DNA of 53,489 bases from an uncultured Denitrobacterium sp. GTDB taxonomy: Bacteria > Actinomycetota > Coriobacteriia > Coriobacteriales > Eggerthellaceae. Below the pieces are notes generated by a model. It was given only the letters and a program-made list of their open reading frames with translations. It was not told the origin of the DNA and did no database searches. Within the stretch, counting starts at the first letter, position 1, and the number at the start of each line of letters is the position of its first letter. Location of the stretch: contig CAJOOG010000050.1 of the NCBI GenBank assembly GCA_905236045.1, positions 1 through 53,489 on the forward strand. Reading direction: 5' to 3'. Shown here one piece after another: positions 8,944 to 17,766 of this stretch. The position numbers and the translations under genes were made by a program.

Positions 8944-9046
8944 TCATGCGCTTTTGCGGTAGGTTTGGTCGTGGTTGACCTTGCCGTGCTCGACCTGCGA
9001 TCGCAATCGAGCGGCGACAATGCCAAGCCCTCGAAAATGCAATGAG

Positions 9047-9075
9047 TTGCGGTATCGAAGAACATGGAATAAAAT
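9047..9075 (+). promoter_or_regulatory. Promoter of the LicD-GDPD fusion gene
   Basis: TTGCGG (9047-9052) and TAAAAT (9070-9075) are separated by exactly 17 bases, and the -10 lies 49 bases before the ATG at 9124. This is a good sigma-70/SigA-type promoter. Confidence 0.6.
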
Positions 9076-9123
9076 CCATTAGGCAGTTGTTTCAATCACG
9101 ACACTCCCAAGATATAGGAAGCC

Positions 9124-12100
9124 ATGAATAGACACCAGCAGCACCTTTTCCAGCTTCTTTGCGAAATCCGCGACATCTGCGATGCAAACGGCATCACGTA
9201 CTATCTCATCGGCGGCACGCTTATCGGCGCCGTTCGCAACCGGGGGTTTTTGCCCTGGGACGACGATGCCGACATAGCCATGACGTACGCCGACTGGGTC
9301 AAGTTCGACGAGGTCTGCAAGACGCAACTTCCGCCCAACCGCTACCTGGGCTCCCCCACCGACGACGAATCGTACGGTCACCTGCTGCCACGCTACATGT
9401 CCACCGACACGACGCTCATCCATTCGGCGCAGTCGCTTAACGATTGCGTGAGCGGCATCGTCATCGATATTTTCGTACTTGATCCCATTGCCGACGACGA
9501 GCAAGCCTACGCCGATTACCTGCAGGACATGTTCCTTATGTCGACGCTGGCCAATTATGCGAACGTTGCAGCCTATCGCGCAGAGTTGGACCCCGACCTG
9601 TTCAAAAAGCATCTCGAAATGGCCCATCAGCAGGGCAAGGCGCCGGTGATCAGCCAAATCGAGCAACGCATGGCCAACCGCTTCGTAGACGAGGGGCGCT
9701 ACTACGCCTACCGTTGGCAGAACGTACCCTACCGGCTCGAGCGCTCGTGGTTCGGCAAAGGCCAAACGGTCGAGTTCGAGGGTCAGAAGTTCACTGCGCC
9801 CCAAGACATCAACGGCAACCTGACCGCGTACTTCGGGGAGAAATGGCCCGAGGTGCCGCCGACGGTCAACCCGGCAAAACATGATGCCGCAATGTCTTTG
9901 GACATTCCCTACGCCGAAGCGTTGGAGCATTATCATCCCACGTACGACCGGACCGTGCTCATCCGCGAAACCGAAGAACGCCGCTACTCCGTCCTGAAGC
10001 ACGCCAAGACCTCGAATGCGCTGCGTGACGAGCGGATCTATGCGAAATCGAATCTTGTCGCGCTCGACGTCGCGGCTGCAATCGAAGAGCACCAGGCCGA
10101 ATACGATGCAGCCTTGGCCGCAGAAGACGGCGCGACGCTTGCCGCGCTCCTCGCAGATTACCTGAGCTGGCAGACCGGCAGCTTGGCGATTGGCCGACGC
10201 ACGAACCGTGACTATTACCGGTTCACCAAACCTATTCTGGTAGAGGTTGACGACACGGTGTTCGAGGCGGCGCTTGTGGCATTGCTGCATACCGACCGCG
10301 TGCACCATGCAAGCAGGCTTATCGAGGTGCGCGAGGAACTGGGAGGGACGCTTACCCCCGCCATGCAGGCCATACGCAACGACATTTGCGCCCTCCGCGA
10401 ATCGATGAGCTGCTGGGAAAAGAAGCGGTATCTGGAAGGCCGCGAGAAAGCCATGGCTATCGCCGAGGCGAACCCTTGCGTTAGCTGGTATTGGGAAGTG
10501 GCTTGCCTTAACGCCGTCGGACAGTGGCGCTCGACGAACGCCGACGAAGACCTTGAAACATACGAAGCACTCGCCGATTCCGCCATCGACCGCTTTCCCG
10601 CCAATGGCGCCTTCCGCAAGGCGAAGGCCGATTGCCTGGAGGCACGCGGGCATGCGCAGGAAGCGCACGAGCTGTACCTGCATGCAGCCGAGATGACGCG
10701 CAACGGCCTGGTCCTGCTCGACATTGCCGACGTAACGGGATACCACCCTCGCTGGCTCCGTTCGCCCGAATGGGCTAAAACCGCAAAGGTGCCCCAATGG
10801 AACGGCCCCGAACCCGGCCCGCTGCCGATAACCGAGAAGTCCGGCAATCCCGTTCGCTCGAATGTGCAGATCAACGGTGTGCTCAAGTGCCTCGGCGGCT
10901 TGCTCGCCGAGCTCGCGGCCTTATGCGACGACGAGCGCATCGATTACGTCCTCTCGCCTGCGCTCGTTGATGCGCTCACGCGCACGGGGCAGCTGCCCGC
11001 CCGTCCGGAAGACTACGCAATCGTCTGCTCTCCCAACGATATGCAGCGCCTTGTCGAACTGCTGCTTGAAGCGACCGGCAAAAACCCCGATCGATCGCTT
11101 TCCTACATTGGAAACAACAGTGCGTCAGCTGCTTTTTCGCTGCGATACCAAGGGACCGACTCAATTCATGTAGCGCTTAAAGGCTCTAGCGATACGCCCC
11201 ATACCCGTCTTTGCATTACCGTGGTGCCTTTAGAGCCCAAAACCTATGGTGGACGTCTGGCAAAGATCCTGAGGCGATGGAAGAAGGGCGTACTTGCCGT
11301 GCGGCGACCCGATACTGCCCAAGCACGCGCGTATGCCGCAGCGCATACGGTGGTCGCTATCGGCAACCGGCTTGGGAGGCTGATGTTCAGCCGCGCCATG
11401 CTTCAAGCGCAGAAGACGAAGAAACCGCATGTTTTCCTTGGCAAGAAGCTCGCCTTCGACCCTTCGTACTTGAGGGACCGGGTGCAGCTGAGCTGCGAAG
11501 CGGGCACATTCTGGGTTCCCGCCGATCGTCAAGCCTACGTGCGCGATTTCAAGAAGTGCTGCGGCATCGCGAGCGAAGATTACGCCGCAACGACCACGCT
11601 CACGTCTGCCCACGTCAACTATCAGGCGCTCGTAGATTTCGGGCTGTTCGACAACACGTACTTCACGCGTCGGGCGCAATACACCGCGCAAACGAAGCAG
11701 GAGCGCGAGACACTTCGACGCTTCAGGCAGAATTTCCAGGAGATCAAAGACGCCGTCGACCATGAAGCCCACGTTCGTGCCGTAGCGGCCAAAGCGCCGG
11801 TCTGGGCACGTTCGGGACTCATCTCGCATGCAGGCGGCGGCATCGACAAGACCGCCTACACCAATTCCGCCGAGGCGCTTGCGCAGACGCTGGAAAGTAC
11901 CCACTCCGTCGTCGAAATGGACTTCATGTTCACAACCGATGACGTGCTGGTCTGCGAGCACGGCTGGAAACGCAACGGGCGCGTGCCGCAAAGTTCAGAG
12001 GAATTCCTGAGCACCAGAATCGCAGGCCGCTTCACGCCTATGACCGCCGAAGCGGCCTGCGATATGCTCTGCAATGCGAAGCGTGATATTGATCTGGTTG

Positions 12101-12528
12101 TCGACTCGCAGGAAAAAGACATTGCAAAGGTGCATGAGCGTCTGGTCGCCTTGTTCCGCGCACGCGGGGACGCAGGCGAGGAGTTCCTGCACAGGGTCAT
12201 ACCCGAAATCTATCACGAGCCCGAGTATGACGCCGTGCACGCTGTCTATCCATACGAGAACTGGACGATGTCGCTGTATAAGAAGAAGATGAAGAAAGTC
12301 GGCGACTTCGAGCGCATGGCGGAGTTCTGCCGCGACCACGGCATCGGGGTGTTGATCATGGCCAAGAAGCGCCTAAGCCCCGAAGTGGTGTCGGCCGTTC
12401 GAGCGAAGGGCGTTTCCGTTGCCGCGCACACGGTCAACACCGTCGAGGAGCAGGAGCGCTATCAGGCTATGGGGGTCGTGACGTTCTTCACCGATTACCT
12501 GGCGCCCGCCCGACGGAGGGCCGATTAA
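9124..12528 (+). CDS. Three-part LicD / degenerate LicD-like / GDPD-PI-PLC-like fusion protein
   Basis: The 1134-residue protein combines opposite chemistries. Residues 1-260 are a canonical LicD phosphotransferase (IGGTLIGAVRNRGFLPW, then DDDAD at 46-50, IVIDIFVLDPI). Residues 260-560 are helical, possibly TPR-like. Residues about 575-870 repeat the LicD layout (LLAELAALCDDERIDYVLS...) but where the Asp cluster should be it reads PARPEDYAIV, so this unit is probably inactive. Residues about 895-1130 match the GDPD/PI-PLC superfamily: H902 in SHAGGGIDKTAYTN, E931 and D933 in VVEMDFMFTTDD, H946 in CEHGW. The usual HRG is HAG, as in an uncharacterised GDPD subgroup with a HA-GGID-YTN pattern. 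It may both add and remove phosphodiester groups on a surface polymer. RBS AGGAAG precedes the ATG. No signal peptide. Confidence 0.85.
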   Translation: MNRHQQHLFQLLCEIRDICDANGITYYLIGGTLIGAVRNRGFLPWDDDADIAMTYADWVKFDEVCKTQLPPNRYLGSPTDDESYGHLLPRYMSTDTTLIHSAQSLNDCVSGIVIDIFVLDPIADDEQAYADYLQDMFLMSTLANYANVAAYRAELDPDLFKKHLEMAHQQGKAPVISQIEQRMANRFVDEGRYYAYRWQNVPYRLERSWFGKGQTVEFEGQKFTAPQDINGNLTAYFGEKWPEVPPTVNPAKHDAAMSLDIPYAEALEHYHPTYDRTVLIRETEERRYSVLKHAKTSNALRDERIYAKSNLVALDVAAAIEEHQAEYDAALAAEDGATLAALLADYLSWQTGSLAIGRRTNRDYYRFTKPILVEVDDTVFEAALVALLHTDRVHHASRLIEVREELGGTLTPAMQAIRNDICALRESMSCWEKKRYLEGREKAMAIAEANPCVSWYWEVACLNAVGQWRSTNADEDLETYEALADSAIDRFPANGAFRKAKADCLEARGHAQEAHELYLHAAEMTRNGLVLLDIADVTGYHPRWLRSPEWAKTAKVPQWNGPEPGPLPITEKSGNPVRSNVQINGVLKCLGGLLAELAALCDDERIDYVLSPALVDALTRTGQLPARPEDYAIVCSPNDMQRLVELLLEATGKNPDRSLSYIGNNSASAAFSLRYQGTDSIHVALKGSSDTPHTRLCITVVPLEPKTYGGRLAKILRRWKKGVLAVRRPDTAQARAYAAAHTVVAIGNRLGRLMFSRAMLQAQKTKKPHVFLGKKLAFDPSYLRDRVQLSCEAGTFWVPADRQAYVRDFKKCCGIASEDYAATTTLTSAHVNYQALVDFGLFDNTYFTRRAQYTAQTKQERETLRRFRQNFQEIKDAVDHEAHVRAVAAKAPVWARSGLISHAGGGIDKTAYTNSAEALAQTLESTHSVVEMDFMFTTDDVLVCEHGWKRNGRVPQSSEEFLSTRIAGRFTPMTAEAACDMLCNAKRDIDLVVDSQEKDIAKVHERLVALFRARGDAGEEFLHRVIPEIYHEPEYDAVHAVYPYENWTMSLYKKKMKKVGDFERMAEFCRDHGIGVLIMAKKRLSPEVVSAVRAKGVSVAAHTVNTVEEQERYQAMGVVTFFTDYLAPARRRAD

Positions 12529-12773
12529 GGGGGTCCGCCACGCCTATTCGTCTTAAGTGGTCGGGCAAGGCTGGGACCAGGGTAGGGGCATTCGGAGGGA
12601 CCTTAGCGATCGTTTGTGAAAACACGAGCCGCCGTCCTGCGAGCCGCCGTGCGGCAAGCCGAGCGCGAGCGACGATGCGTTCTGCTGCGTATGCTGTGCG
12701 CCGAGGCATTTCCCCTCATCGAGAGCTGTTGCGCCGTTTCCTTGGAAGTGGGGTCGAGAATTGTGCACTGTGC

Positions 12774-12779
12774 TACTAT
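12774..12779 (+). promoter_or_regulatory. Extended -10 before the ABC exporter operon
   Basis: TGCTACTAT, a TGn-extended -10, lies 36 bases before the TTG start of the permease gene. No clear -35. The rest of the 286-base gap 12529-12814 shows nothing recognisable. Confidence 0.4.
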
Positions 12780-12814
12780 TTTAGAGTTGCAATTGGCTAT
12801 CGACGGGACGTTGC

Positions 12815-13624
12815 TTGAGTACGCTTGGCACCATTTTGAAAGACAACTGGGAATGGAGGGGACAGATTTTCCAGTTGGCTGTCTTCGATTTGAAGAAGCA
12901 GATTCGCGGGGCCGTGCTTGGGTGGGCATGGTTTGTCATAAAACCGGCCGTCTACATCGCCTGTTTCTGGTTCGGCATCAAAATCGGATTGAGGGCCGGA
13001 CATGTTGCCCCAGGCGCCGCGCCGTATATTCTCTGGTTGAGCGCGGGCATTATACCTTGGTTCTTCATGAAGGACATGCTCTCCGGCGGCATCGATGTAA
13101 TGCACCGCTATCCTTATTTGGTTACAAAGGTCAAGTTCCCCATCGGCGGGATACCTACCATCTATGTGCTTTCTTCGTTGGCCGTTCAGTTGCTTATGAT
13201 GGTGCTGCTGTTGATCTTGTACTTCGCTTGCGGACAGCCCCTCGACATCCATCTTGTCCAGGTGCCGGTTCTTCTGGCGGTCATGTGCGCATTCTGGTGG
13301 CTGTTCAGTATGTTCATGTCGCCGCTATGCGCCATCAGCAAGGACATCAAGAACCTGATGGGCGCGCTCTCCACCCCCTTTTTCTGGCTCTCGGGCGTTA
13401 TCTTCAATGTAAGGGACGTGCCGGTCGACTGGATTCAGGCTGCGCTCTACTTCAATCCCATTACCGCCTTGGTCACGGGCTTTCGAGATGCTTTCTATGA
13501 AAGGGTCTGGGTATGGGAAGACCCCACGATATGCGTCTGTTTCGGGGTGGTGTTTGCAGTCACATTGGCCGTAGCGGTTATCGTCTATAAGAAGACGAGC
13601 GAGAAGGTCGCCGATGTCCTTTAA
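12815..13624 (+). CDS. ABC-2 type polysaccharide/teichoic acid exporter, permease subunit
   Basis: The 269-residue membrane protein has six predicted helices and the ABC-2 layout of TagG/Wzm permeases. The N-terminal amphipathic region contains FDLKKQIRGAVLGWAW. Later segments GIIPWFFMKDML and PFFWLSGVIF and the motif ALYFNPITALVTGFRDAFY are typical of polymer exporters. It starts at a TTG at 12815 preceded by GGGACG; no in-frame ATG fits. It overlaps the ATPase gene by 11 bases, so the two are made together. It would move a lipid-linked polymer assembled in the cytoplasm across the membrane. With LicD, TagF and CDP-polyol genes adjacent, the cargo is probably a phosphate-containing wall polymer. 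Confidence 0.9.
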   Translation: MSTLGTILKDNWEWRGQIFQLAVFDLKKQIRGAVLGWAWFVIKPAVYIACFWFGIKIGLRAGHVAPGAAPYILWLSAGIIPWFFMKDMLSGGIDVMHRYPYLVTKVKFPIGGIPTIYVLSSLAVQLLMMVLLLILYFACGQPLDIHLVQVPVLLAVMCAFWWLFSMFMSPLCAISKDIKNLMGALSTPFFWLSGVIFNVRDVPVDWIQAALYFNPITALVTGFRDAFYERVWVWEDPTICVCFGVVFAVTLAVAVIVYKKTSEKVADVL

Positions 13625-14585
13625 GGTCGAACAAGAGGAGAAGACTCCCGCCGCAGCGCAGGAGGCGCACGAACAAGAGTCTGCGCCGGCGGAGGAGAGC
13701 ATTCCGGAGACTGCCGAGGCCGTGCAGCCGGCAGAAGGGCAAGACGCCCGCAAGCGCCCCAAGGCCGAGTCCGCCAAGGCACGAAGGCGCAAGGCGCAAC
13801 GGGAAAGGGCCAAAATTCTCGCTGCAGCCAGGCAGCTGCATGCAGAAAGAGTGAGCGATGAAATCGCCATTCGATTCGAGCATGTCACCAAGACCTACCA
13901 TCTTTGCAGCAACGACATGAGTCGTGTGCTCAGCGTTTTCGGCGTGAAAAGCAAAGGCTATGTTGATGCCATCAACGCTAATGACGATTTGAGCTTCGAG
14001 ATCCGTAAAGGCGAGGCCGTTGCCTTCCTCGGGTTGAACGGGGCGGGGAAATCGACGGCGCTCAAGATGATCTGCGGGGTAACGCATCCTACTTCGGGCG
14101 AGTTGACGGTGAATGGGCGCGTGAGTGCGCTCCTGGAGCTTTCCGCAGGCTTCGACAAGAAGCTGACGGGCAGGGAGAACATAAAGTTGCGGGGCCAGAT
14201 TCTCGGGTTGAGCAGCGAAGAGCTCGAGGAGATCATCCCGCAGGCGATAGAGTTCGCCGATTTGGGCAAGTATATCGATCAGCCGATGCGATCCTATTCC
14301 AGCGGAATGAGGGCTCGTTTGGGATTCGCGCTTGCGGTTTCGGTTCGACCGGAGATCCTCGTCGTCGACGAAGCGTTGTCGGTCGGAGATGCCAAATTCA
14401 GGAAGCGCTGCATTCGCAGGATTCGCGAGATCATGATGGACCAGAATGTCACTCTTTTGTTCGTCACGCATTCCTCTTCGGCTGCGAAGGCGCTTTGCAG
14501 CCGCGGAATCGTGTTGGAAAAGGGCAGAAAGCTCTATGACGGAAGCTACGAAGAGGCAAGTCGCTTTTACCAGGAGCGAATCTAG
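13614..14585 (+). CDS. ABC-2 type polysaccharide/teichoic acid exporter, ATPase subunit
   Basis: The 323-residue TagH/Wzt-like ATPase has Walker A GLNGAGKST (about residues 140-148), the TGRENI segment, signature YSSGM (about 227) and Walker B ILVVDEALSVGD (about 247), followed by the switch His in VTHSS. As in export ATPases, the signature is short (SSGM rather than LSGGQ). The first 80 residues are an unusual charged Ala/Glu/Lys-rich extension without known domain. The protein ends soon after the nucleotide domain, so it lacks the carbohydrate-binding C-terminal domain of Wzt proteins that select a capped O-antigen. Its start lies inside the permease gene. Confidence 0.92.
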   Translation: MSFKVEQEEKTPAAAQEAHEQESAPAEESIPETAEAVQPAEGQDARKRPKAESAKARRRKAQRERAKILAAARQLHAERVSDEIAIRFEHVTKTYHLCSNDMSRVLSVFGVKSKGYVDAINANDDLSFEIRKGEAVAFLGLNGAGKSTALKMICGVTHPTSGELTVNGRVSALLELSAGFDKKLTGRENIKLRGQILGLSSEELEEIIPQAIEFADLGKYIDQPMRSYSSGMRARLGFALAVSVRPEILVVDEALSVGDAKFRKRCIRRIREIMMDQNVTLLFVTHSSSAAKALCSRGIVLEKGRKLYDGSYEEASRFYQERI

Positions 14586-14674
14586 CCGAAACAGCAGCAG
14601 GATGCAGGCATTGCCTCCCAGGTGCGATGAATGGTTTTCGAAAGAGTTGCGGAGCGCGGGATAAGGAGATTGCC

Positions 14675-15379
14675 ATGAACCATGTGTTGCTTATGATGGG
14701 CGGGTCGGGGACCCGTTTCGGTGCCGAGATACCCAAGCAGTTCATCGAGGTCGAGGGGCAGCCCGTCTTTTCGTATGTGATGGACAAGTACGATCGCTTC
14801 AATAAAATCGACAGCATCGTTCTCGTCTGCCATGCCGAATGGGTCGATTACGCCGACAGTTGGGCGAAGAAGCTCAAAATCGCGAAGTACGTGGGGACGA
14901 TCGCCGGCGGATCAACGCGGTCGGGGTCGGTCCGTAACGGGCTGCGTCGTCTCGCGGAGTTCGCGAACGAGAGCGATGTGGTGCTCATCCACGACGCGAC
15001 GCATCCTTATCTCGATGAAGGCTCGACCGCCGATGCTATTCGGGCAACGCAGGAACACGGCGCCGCAACGCTGGGACGCAAGCAATTCGACACCGTGTAT
15101 CGCACCGATTCGGACGGGAGCCTGCGTGAAGTCGTGCCTCGCGAGGAAATCGTGTCGGGCGCCTCTCCGGAGCTCTTCACGTTCGGGCCGATTCATCGGA
15201 TATACGAGCAGGCATCCGAAGAGGACCTCGAGCGCTTTACGAGCGCAGGGGCGATTGCGCTTGCCAACGATATCCCCATGAAGGTGATTTCGACCGATTA
15301 CGTCAATCTCAAGATTACTTACCGTCATGATATGGAGCTGTTCGAACGGCTTTTCCACGGTTACTACTTTAAGGGGTGA
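14675..15379 (+). CDS. IspD/TarI-family cytidylyltransferase, probably polyol-phosphate specific
   Basis: The 234-residue enzyme shows the CTP-binding N-terminus MGGSGTRFGAEIPKQFIEV (GxGxR and PKQ) and further family blocks (GGSTRSGSVRNGL, LIHDATHPYLD). IspD and TarI share this fold: IspD acts on methylerythritol phosphate, TarI on ribitol-5-phosphate. Placement directly before a polyol dehydrogenase (3-base gap) inside a wall-polymer cluster argues for a CDP-polyol product rather than an isoprenoid precursor. The chosen ATG at 14675 has AAGGAG at good spacing; a start at 14627 would add 16 poorly supported residues. Specificity cannot be read from sequence. Confidence 0.85.
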   Translation: MNHVLLMMGGSGTRFGAEIPKQFIEVEGQPVFSYVMDKYDRFNKIDSIVLVCHAEWVDYADSWAKKLKIAKYVGTIAGGSTRSGSVRNGLRRLAEFANESDVVLIHDATHPYLDEGSTADAIRATQEHGAATLGRKQFDTVYRTDSDGSLREVVPREEIVSGASPELFTFGPIHRIYEQASEEDLERFTSAGAIALANDIPMKVISTDYVNLKITYRHDMELFERLFHGYYFKG

Positions 15380-15382
15380 GCG

Positions 15383-16426
15383 ATGAAGGCGGCGGTCCTC
15401 GAAGCGAAGCAAGTCATGAATTGCCGGGAATTGACGCGCCCGGCTCCTGCGTCGGACGAGGTGCTTGTGCGGGTGGCATACTGCGGAGTGTGCGGCTCGG
15501 ATGTGCCGCGCTTTCTCGATGGAGCGGTTCATTTCTTTCCGCTTGTGCTGGGCCATGAATTCTCCGGAACGGTCGTCGAAGTCGGAGAGGACGTCGATGC
15601 CGGCCTTCTTGGCAAGCGCGTCGCCGGGGTGCCTCTTGTCCCCTGCATGAGCTGCCCCGATTGCGAGGACGGCAACTACTCGCTGTGCAGGAATTACAGC
15701 TTCATAGGGTCCCGACGCAATGGGGCCTATGCCGAATTCGTAGCGGTGCCCGCGAAAAACGTGTTGCCCGTCTCCGACGGCGTGAGCGACATGGAAGCCG
15801 CGTTTTTCGAGCCGGCAAGCGTTGCCCAGCACGCAGTCGAGCTCGCGTCGCCAGAGCCGCCCGCCCAGGTCGCTGTGTGCGGCTGCGGAACAATCGGCAT
15901 CTTCCTCGCGCAGATCCTGCAGGCGCGTGGTTTCGAGGTGACGGCATTCGCGCGTCGCGAAAGCCGCTTGAACGCCGCGCGTGCAGCCGGTGTAGAGCAT
16001 ATGGTCAACACGACCGAGCCCGGATGGGATGATGCCGCGAGAGGGGCCTTGCCGCGCGGCGGCTACGATTACGTGTTCGACACGTCTGGCAACGGGGCCA
16101 TGATGGTGAAGTCGTTCGACCTCGCCGCGAACAAAGGGACGGTCTGCATGGTCGGCACGCCCAAGCGCCCCATGGAGTTCACGGTTGCCGAATGGGAGAA
16201 CCTCAATCGCAAAGAGCTTGTCGTAACGGGCGCCTGGATGTCCTATAGCGCTCCTTGGCCGGGCAGGGAATGGGAAGCGGTCGCCGATCAGTTTTCGTCG
16301 GGTATTTTGCGTGTGGTGGACGAGATGATAGATAGCGTTTACGACCTCGAGCATATTTCTGGGGGAATGAAGAAGTTCGCCATACCTAACTCTGTAACGG
16401 GTAAACTGCTCATAAAATGCCAATAG
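15383..16426 (+). CDS. Zinc-dependent polyol-phosphate dehydrogenase (GatD/TarJ-like MDR family)
   Basis: The 347-residue medium-chain dehydrogenase has catalytic zinc ligands C37 (CGVCGSD) and H58-E59 (GHEFSG), a structural zinc set C88, C91, C94 and C102, and a Rossmann GCGTIG motif near 170. The closest recognisable type is galactitol-1-phosphate 5-dehydrogenase (GatD), which interconverts galactitol-1-P and tagatose-6-P. TarJ, which reduces ribulose-5-P to ribitol-5-P, is a distant relative in the same superfamily. Between a cytidylyltransferase and a GatZ-like gene, it is expected to work in the reducing direction to make the polyol phosphate that is then activated. It sits 3 bases after the previous stop with a GGGGTGAG site. 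Substrate is inferred from context. Confidence 0.85.
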   Translation: MKAAVLEAKQVMNCRELTRPAPASDEVLVRVAYCGVCGSDVPRFLDGAVHFFPLVLGHEFSGTVVEVGEDVDAGLLGKRVAGVPLVPCMSCPDCEDGNYSLCRNYSFIGSRRNGAYAEFVAVPAKNVLPVSDGVSDMEAAFFEPASVAQHAVELASPEPPAQVAVCGCGTIGIFLAQILQARGFEVTAFARRESRLNAARAAGVEHMVNTTEPGWDDAARGALPRGGYDYVFDTSGNGAMMVKSFDLAANKGTVCMVGTPKRPMEFTVAEWENLNRKELVVTGAWMSYSAPWPGREWEAVADQFSSGILRVVDEMIDSVYDLEHISGGMKKFAIPNSVTGKLLIKCQ

Positions 16427-16435
16427 AGAAAGGCC

Positions 16436-17752
16436 ATGTACATGCATCCTGTACAAGAGATCGTCCAACGTAATAAGGCTGGTCGAGGGGTGGGCGTGTT
16501 CTCCTGCTGCTCCGCCAATCGAGACGTGGTGAAGGCCGTGCTCGTGAAGGCGCAGAAGACCAAGACGATTGCGCTTATCGAGTCTACTTCCAACCAGGTG
16601 AACCCAGAAGGCGGCTATACCGGCATGACGGCTGCCGATTTCCGCGATTTCGTGTACGAGCTCGCTGACTCCATCGGGCTCGATCGCAGCCGCATTATTT
16701 TGGGAGGCGATCATCTCGGCCCTCTTCCGTGGTGCGATGAACCCGAGGAAACGTGCATGGAGAAAGCCGCTGCACTTGTCGAGTCGTGCGTGATGGCGGG
16801 CTACTCCAAAATCCATCTCGACACAAGCATGCGCGTGGGCGACGATAATCCGCACATCCCGCTTGACGTGGGAGTATGCGCACGACGCGGCGCGTTTCTC
16901 TGCGAACGTGCCGAGGAAGCGTTCGCTTGTTATGCGGCCGAGCATTCCGATGCGGAGCCGCCCGTGTACGTGCTTGGCAGCGAAGTGCCCGTGCCCGGCG
17001 GCGATACCGATGCCGACGCCGTCATGGGTGTGACCGATGTCGAGAACTGCAAGAAGACAATCGAGACGTACGAGCGCGAGTTCGAGGCGCATGGGCTGCA
17101 GGATGCCCTTTCTCGCGTTGTTGGCTTCGTCGTGGAGATGGGCGTCGAATTTCACGAGCGTACCCTCGACGAGTACGACTCCGCCGCCGCGCAGGCTCTT
17201 TGCGCCTATATGCGCCAAAAGCCGTTTGCCATCGAGGGGCATTCTTCGGACTACCAGACGCAGGACAACCTCAAGCAAATGTGCGTCGACGGTGTCTCCA
17301 TTCTGAAGGTGGGGCCTGCATTTACCTTTAGCATGCGAGAGGCGCTCTTCGCGCTTGAAGAGATAGAGAGTCGTGTGTATGCCAACAAGCCGCAGCGCCG
17401 CTCGTATTTCCGTGATGTGCTCGAGCGCGTGATGCTCGACAATCCGGGGTATTGGAAGGACTACTACAAAGGCGATTCGAACGACCAGGCGATTTCGCGG
17501 GCGTACAGCTTCTACGACCGCGCGCGTTACTACATGAGCCAGCCAGAAGTGCAGGCAGCGCGGAAGAAGCTGCTCGATAATCTAGCGCATGGCGAGATTC
17601 CGCTTTGCATGCTCTCGCAGTATCTTCCGCATCAGTACTATCGCGTGAGGACGGGCGAGCTTGAAAACGACGCCGAATCTATCCTGCTCGATCGTATCGG
17701 CGATCGTATCGATGCTTATCTTCACGCCACTAAGAACAACGGGGAGATGTAG
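16436..17752 (+). CDS. GatZ/KbaZ-family protein (class II tagatose-bisphosphate aldolase subunit family)
   Basis: The 438-residue protein matches the GatZ/KbaZ family along its length: ALIESTSNQVNPEGGYTGM, LGGDHLGP, KIHLDTSM, YVLGSEVPVPGG, AIEGHSSDYQT and ILKVGPAFTFSMREA. Classically GatZ is a non-catalytic chaperone-like subunit of GatY aldolase, but no GatY is present here. Other members of this family have been reported to act as sugar 4-epimerases, including fructose-6-P/tagatose-6-P, which would fit this operon (see findings). It lies 9 bases after the dehydrogenase stop with AGAAAGG before the ATG. An alternative ATG two codons later is possible. Last gene of the exporter operon; convergent with the GT2 gene. 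Confidence 0.88.
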   Translation: MYMHPVQEIVQRNKAGRGVGVFSCCSANRDVVKAVLVKAQKTKTIALIESTSNQVNPEGGYTGMTAADFRDFVYELADSIGLDRSRIILGGDHLGPLPWCDEPEETCMEKAAALVESCVMAGYSKIHLDTSMRVGDDNPHIPLDVGVCARRGAFLCERAEEAFACYAAEHSDAEPPVYVLGSEVPVPGGDTDADAVMGVTDVENCKKTIETYEREFEAHGLQDALSRVVGFVVEMGVEFHERTLDEYDSAAAQALCAYMRQKPFAIEGHSSDYQTQDNLKQMCVDGVSILKVGPAFTFSMREALFALEEIESRVYANKPQRRSYFRDVLERVMLDNPGYWKDYYKGDSNDQAISRAYSFYDRARYYMSQPEVQAARKKLLDNLAHGEIPLCMLSQYLPHQYYRVRTGELENDAESILLDRIGDRIDAYLHATKNNGEM

Positions 17753-17766
17753 CGGGGCATTTCGCG

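Noticed and set aside
14675-15379. Assignment of the cytidylyltransferase as IspD of the MEP pathway
   Set aside because: Possible by family, but the operon context (polyol dehydrogenase, GatZ-like gene, exporter) makes a polyol-phosphate substrate more likely. Left without a gene symbol.
14912-17278. 788-codon minus-strand open frame across the CDP-polyol genes
   Set aside because: A GC-rich shadow of three well-identified plus-strand genes with clear motifs and ribosome sites.
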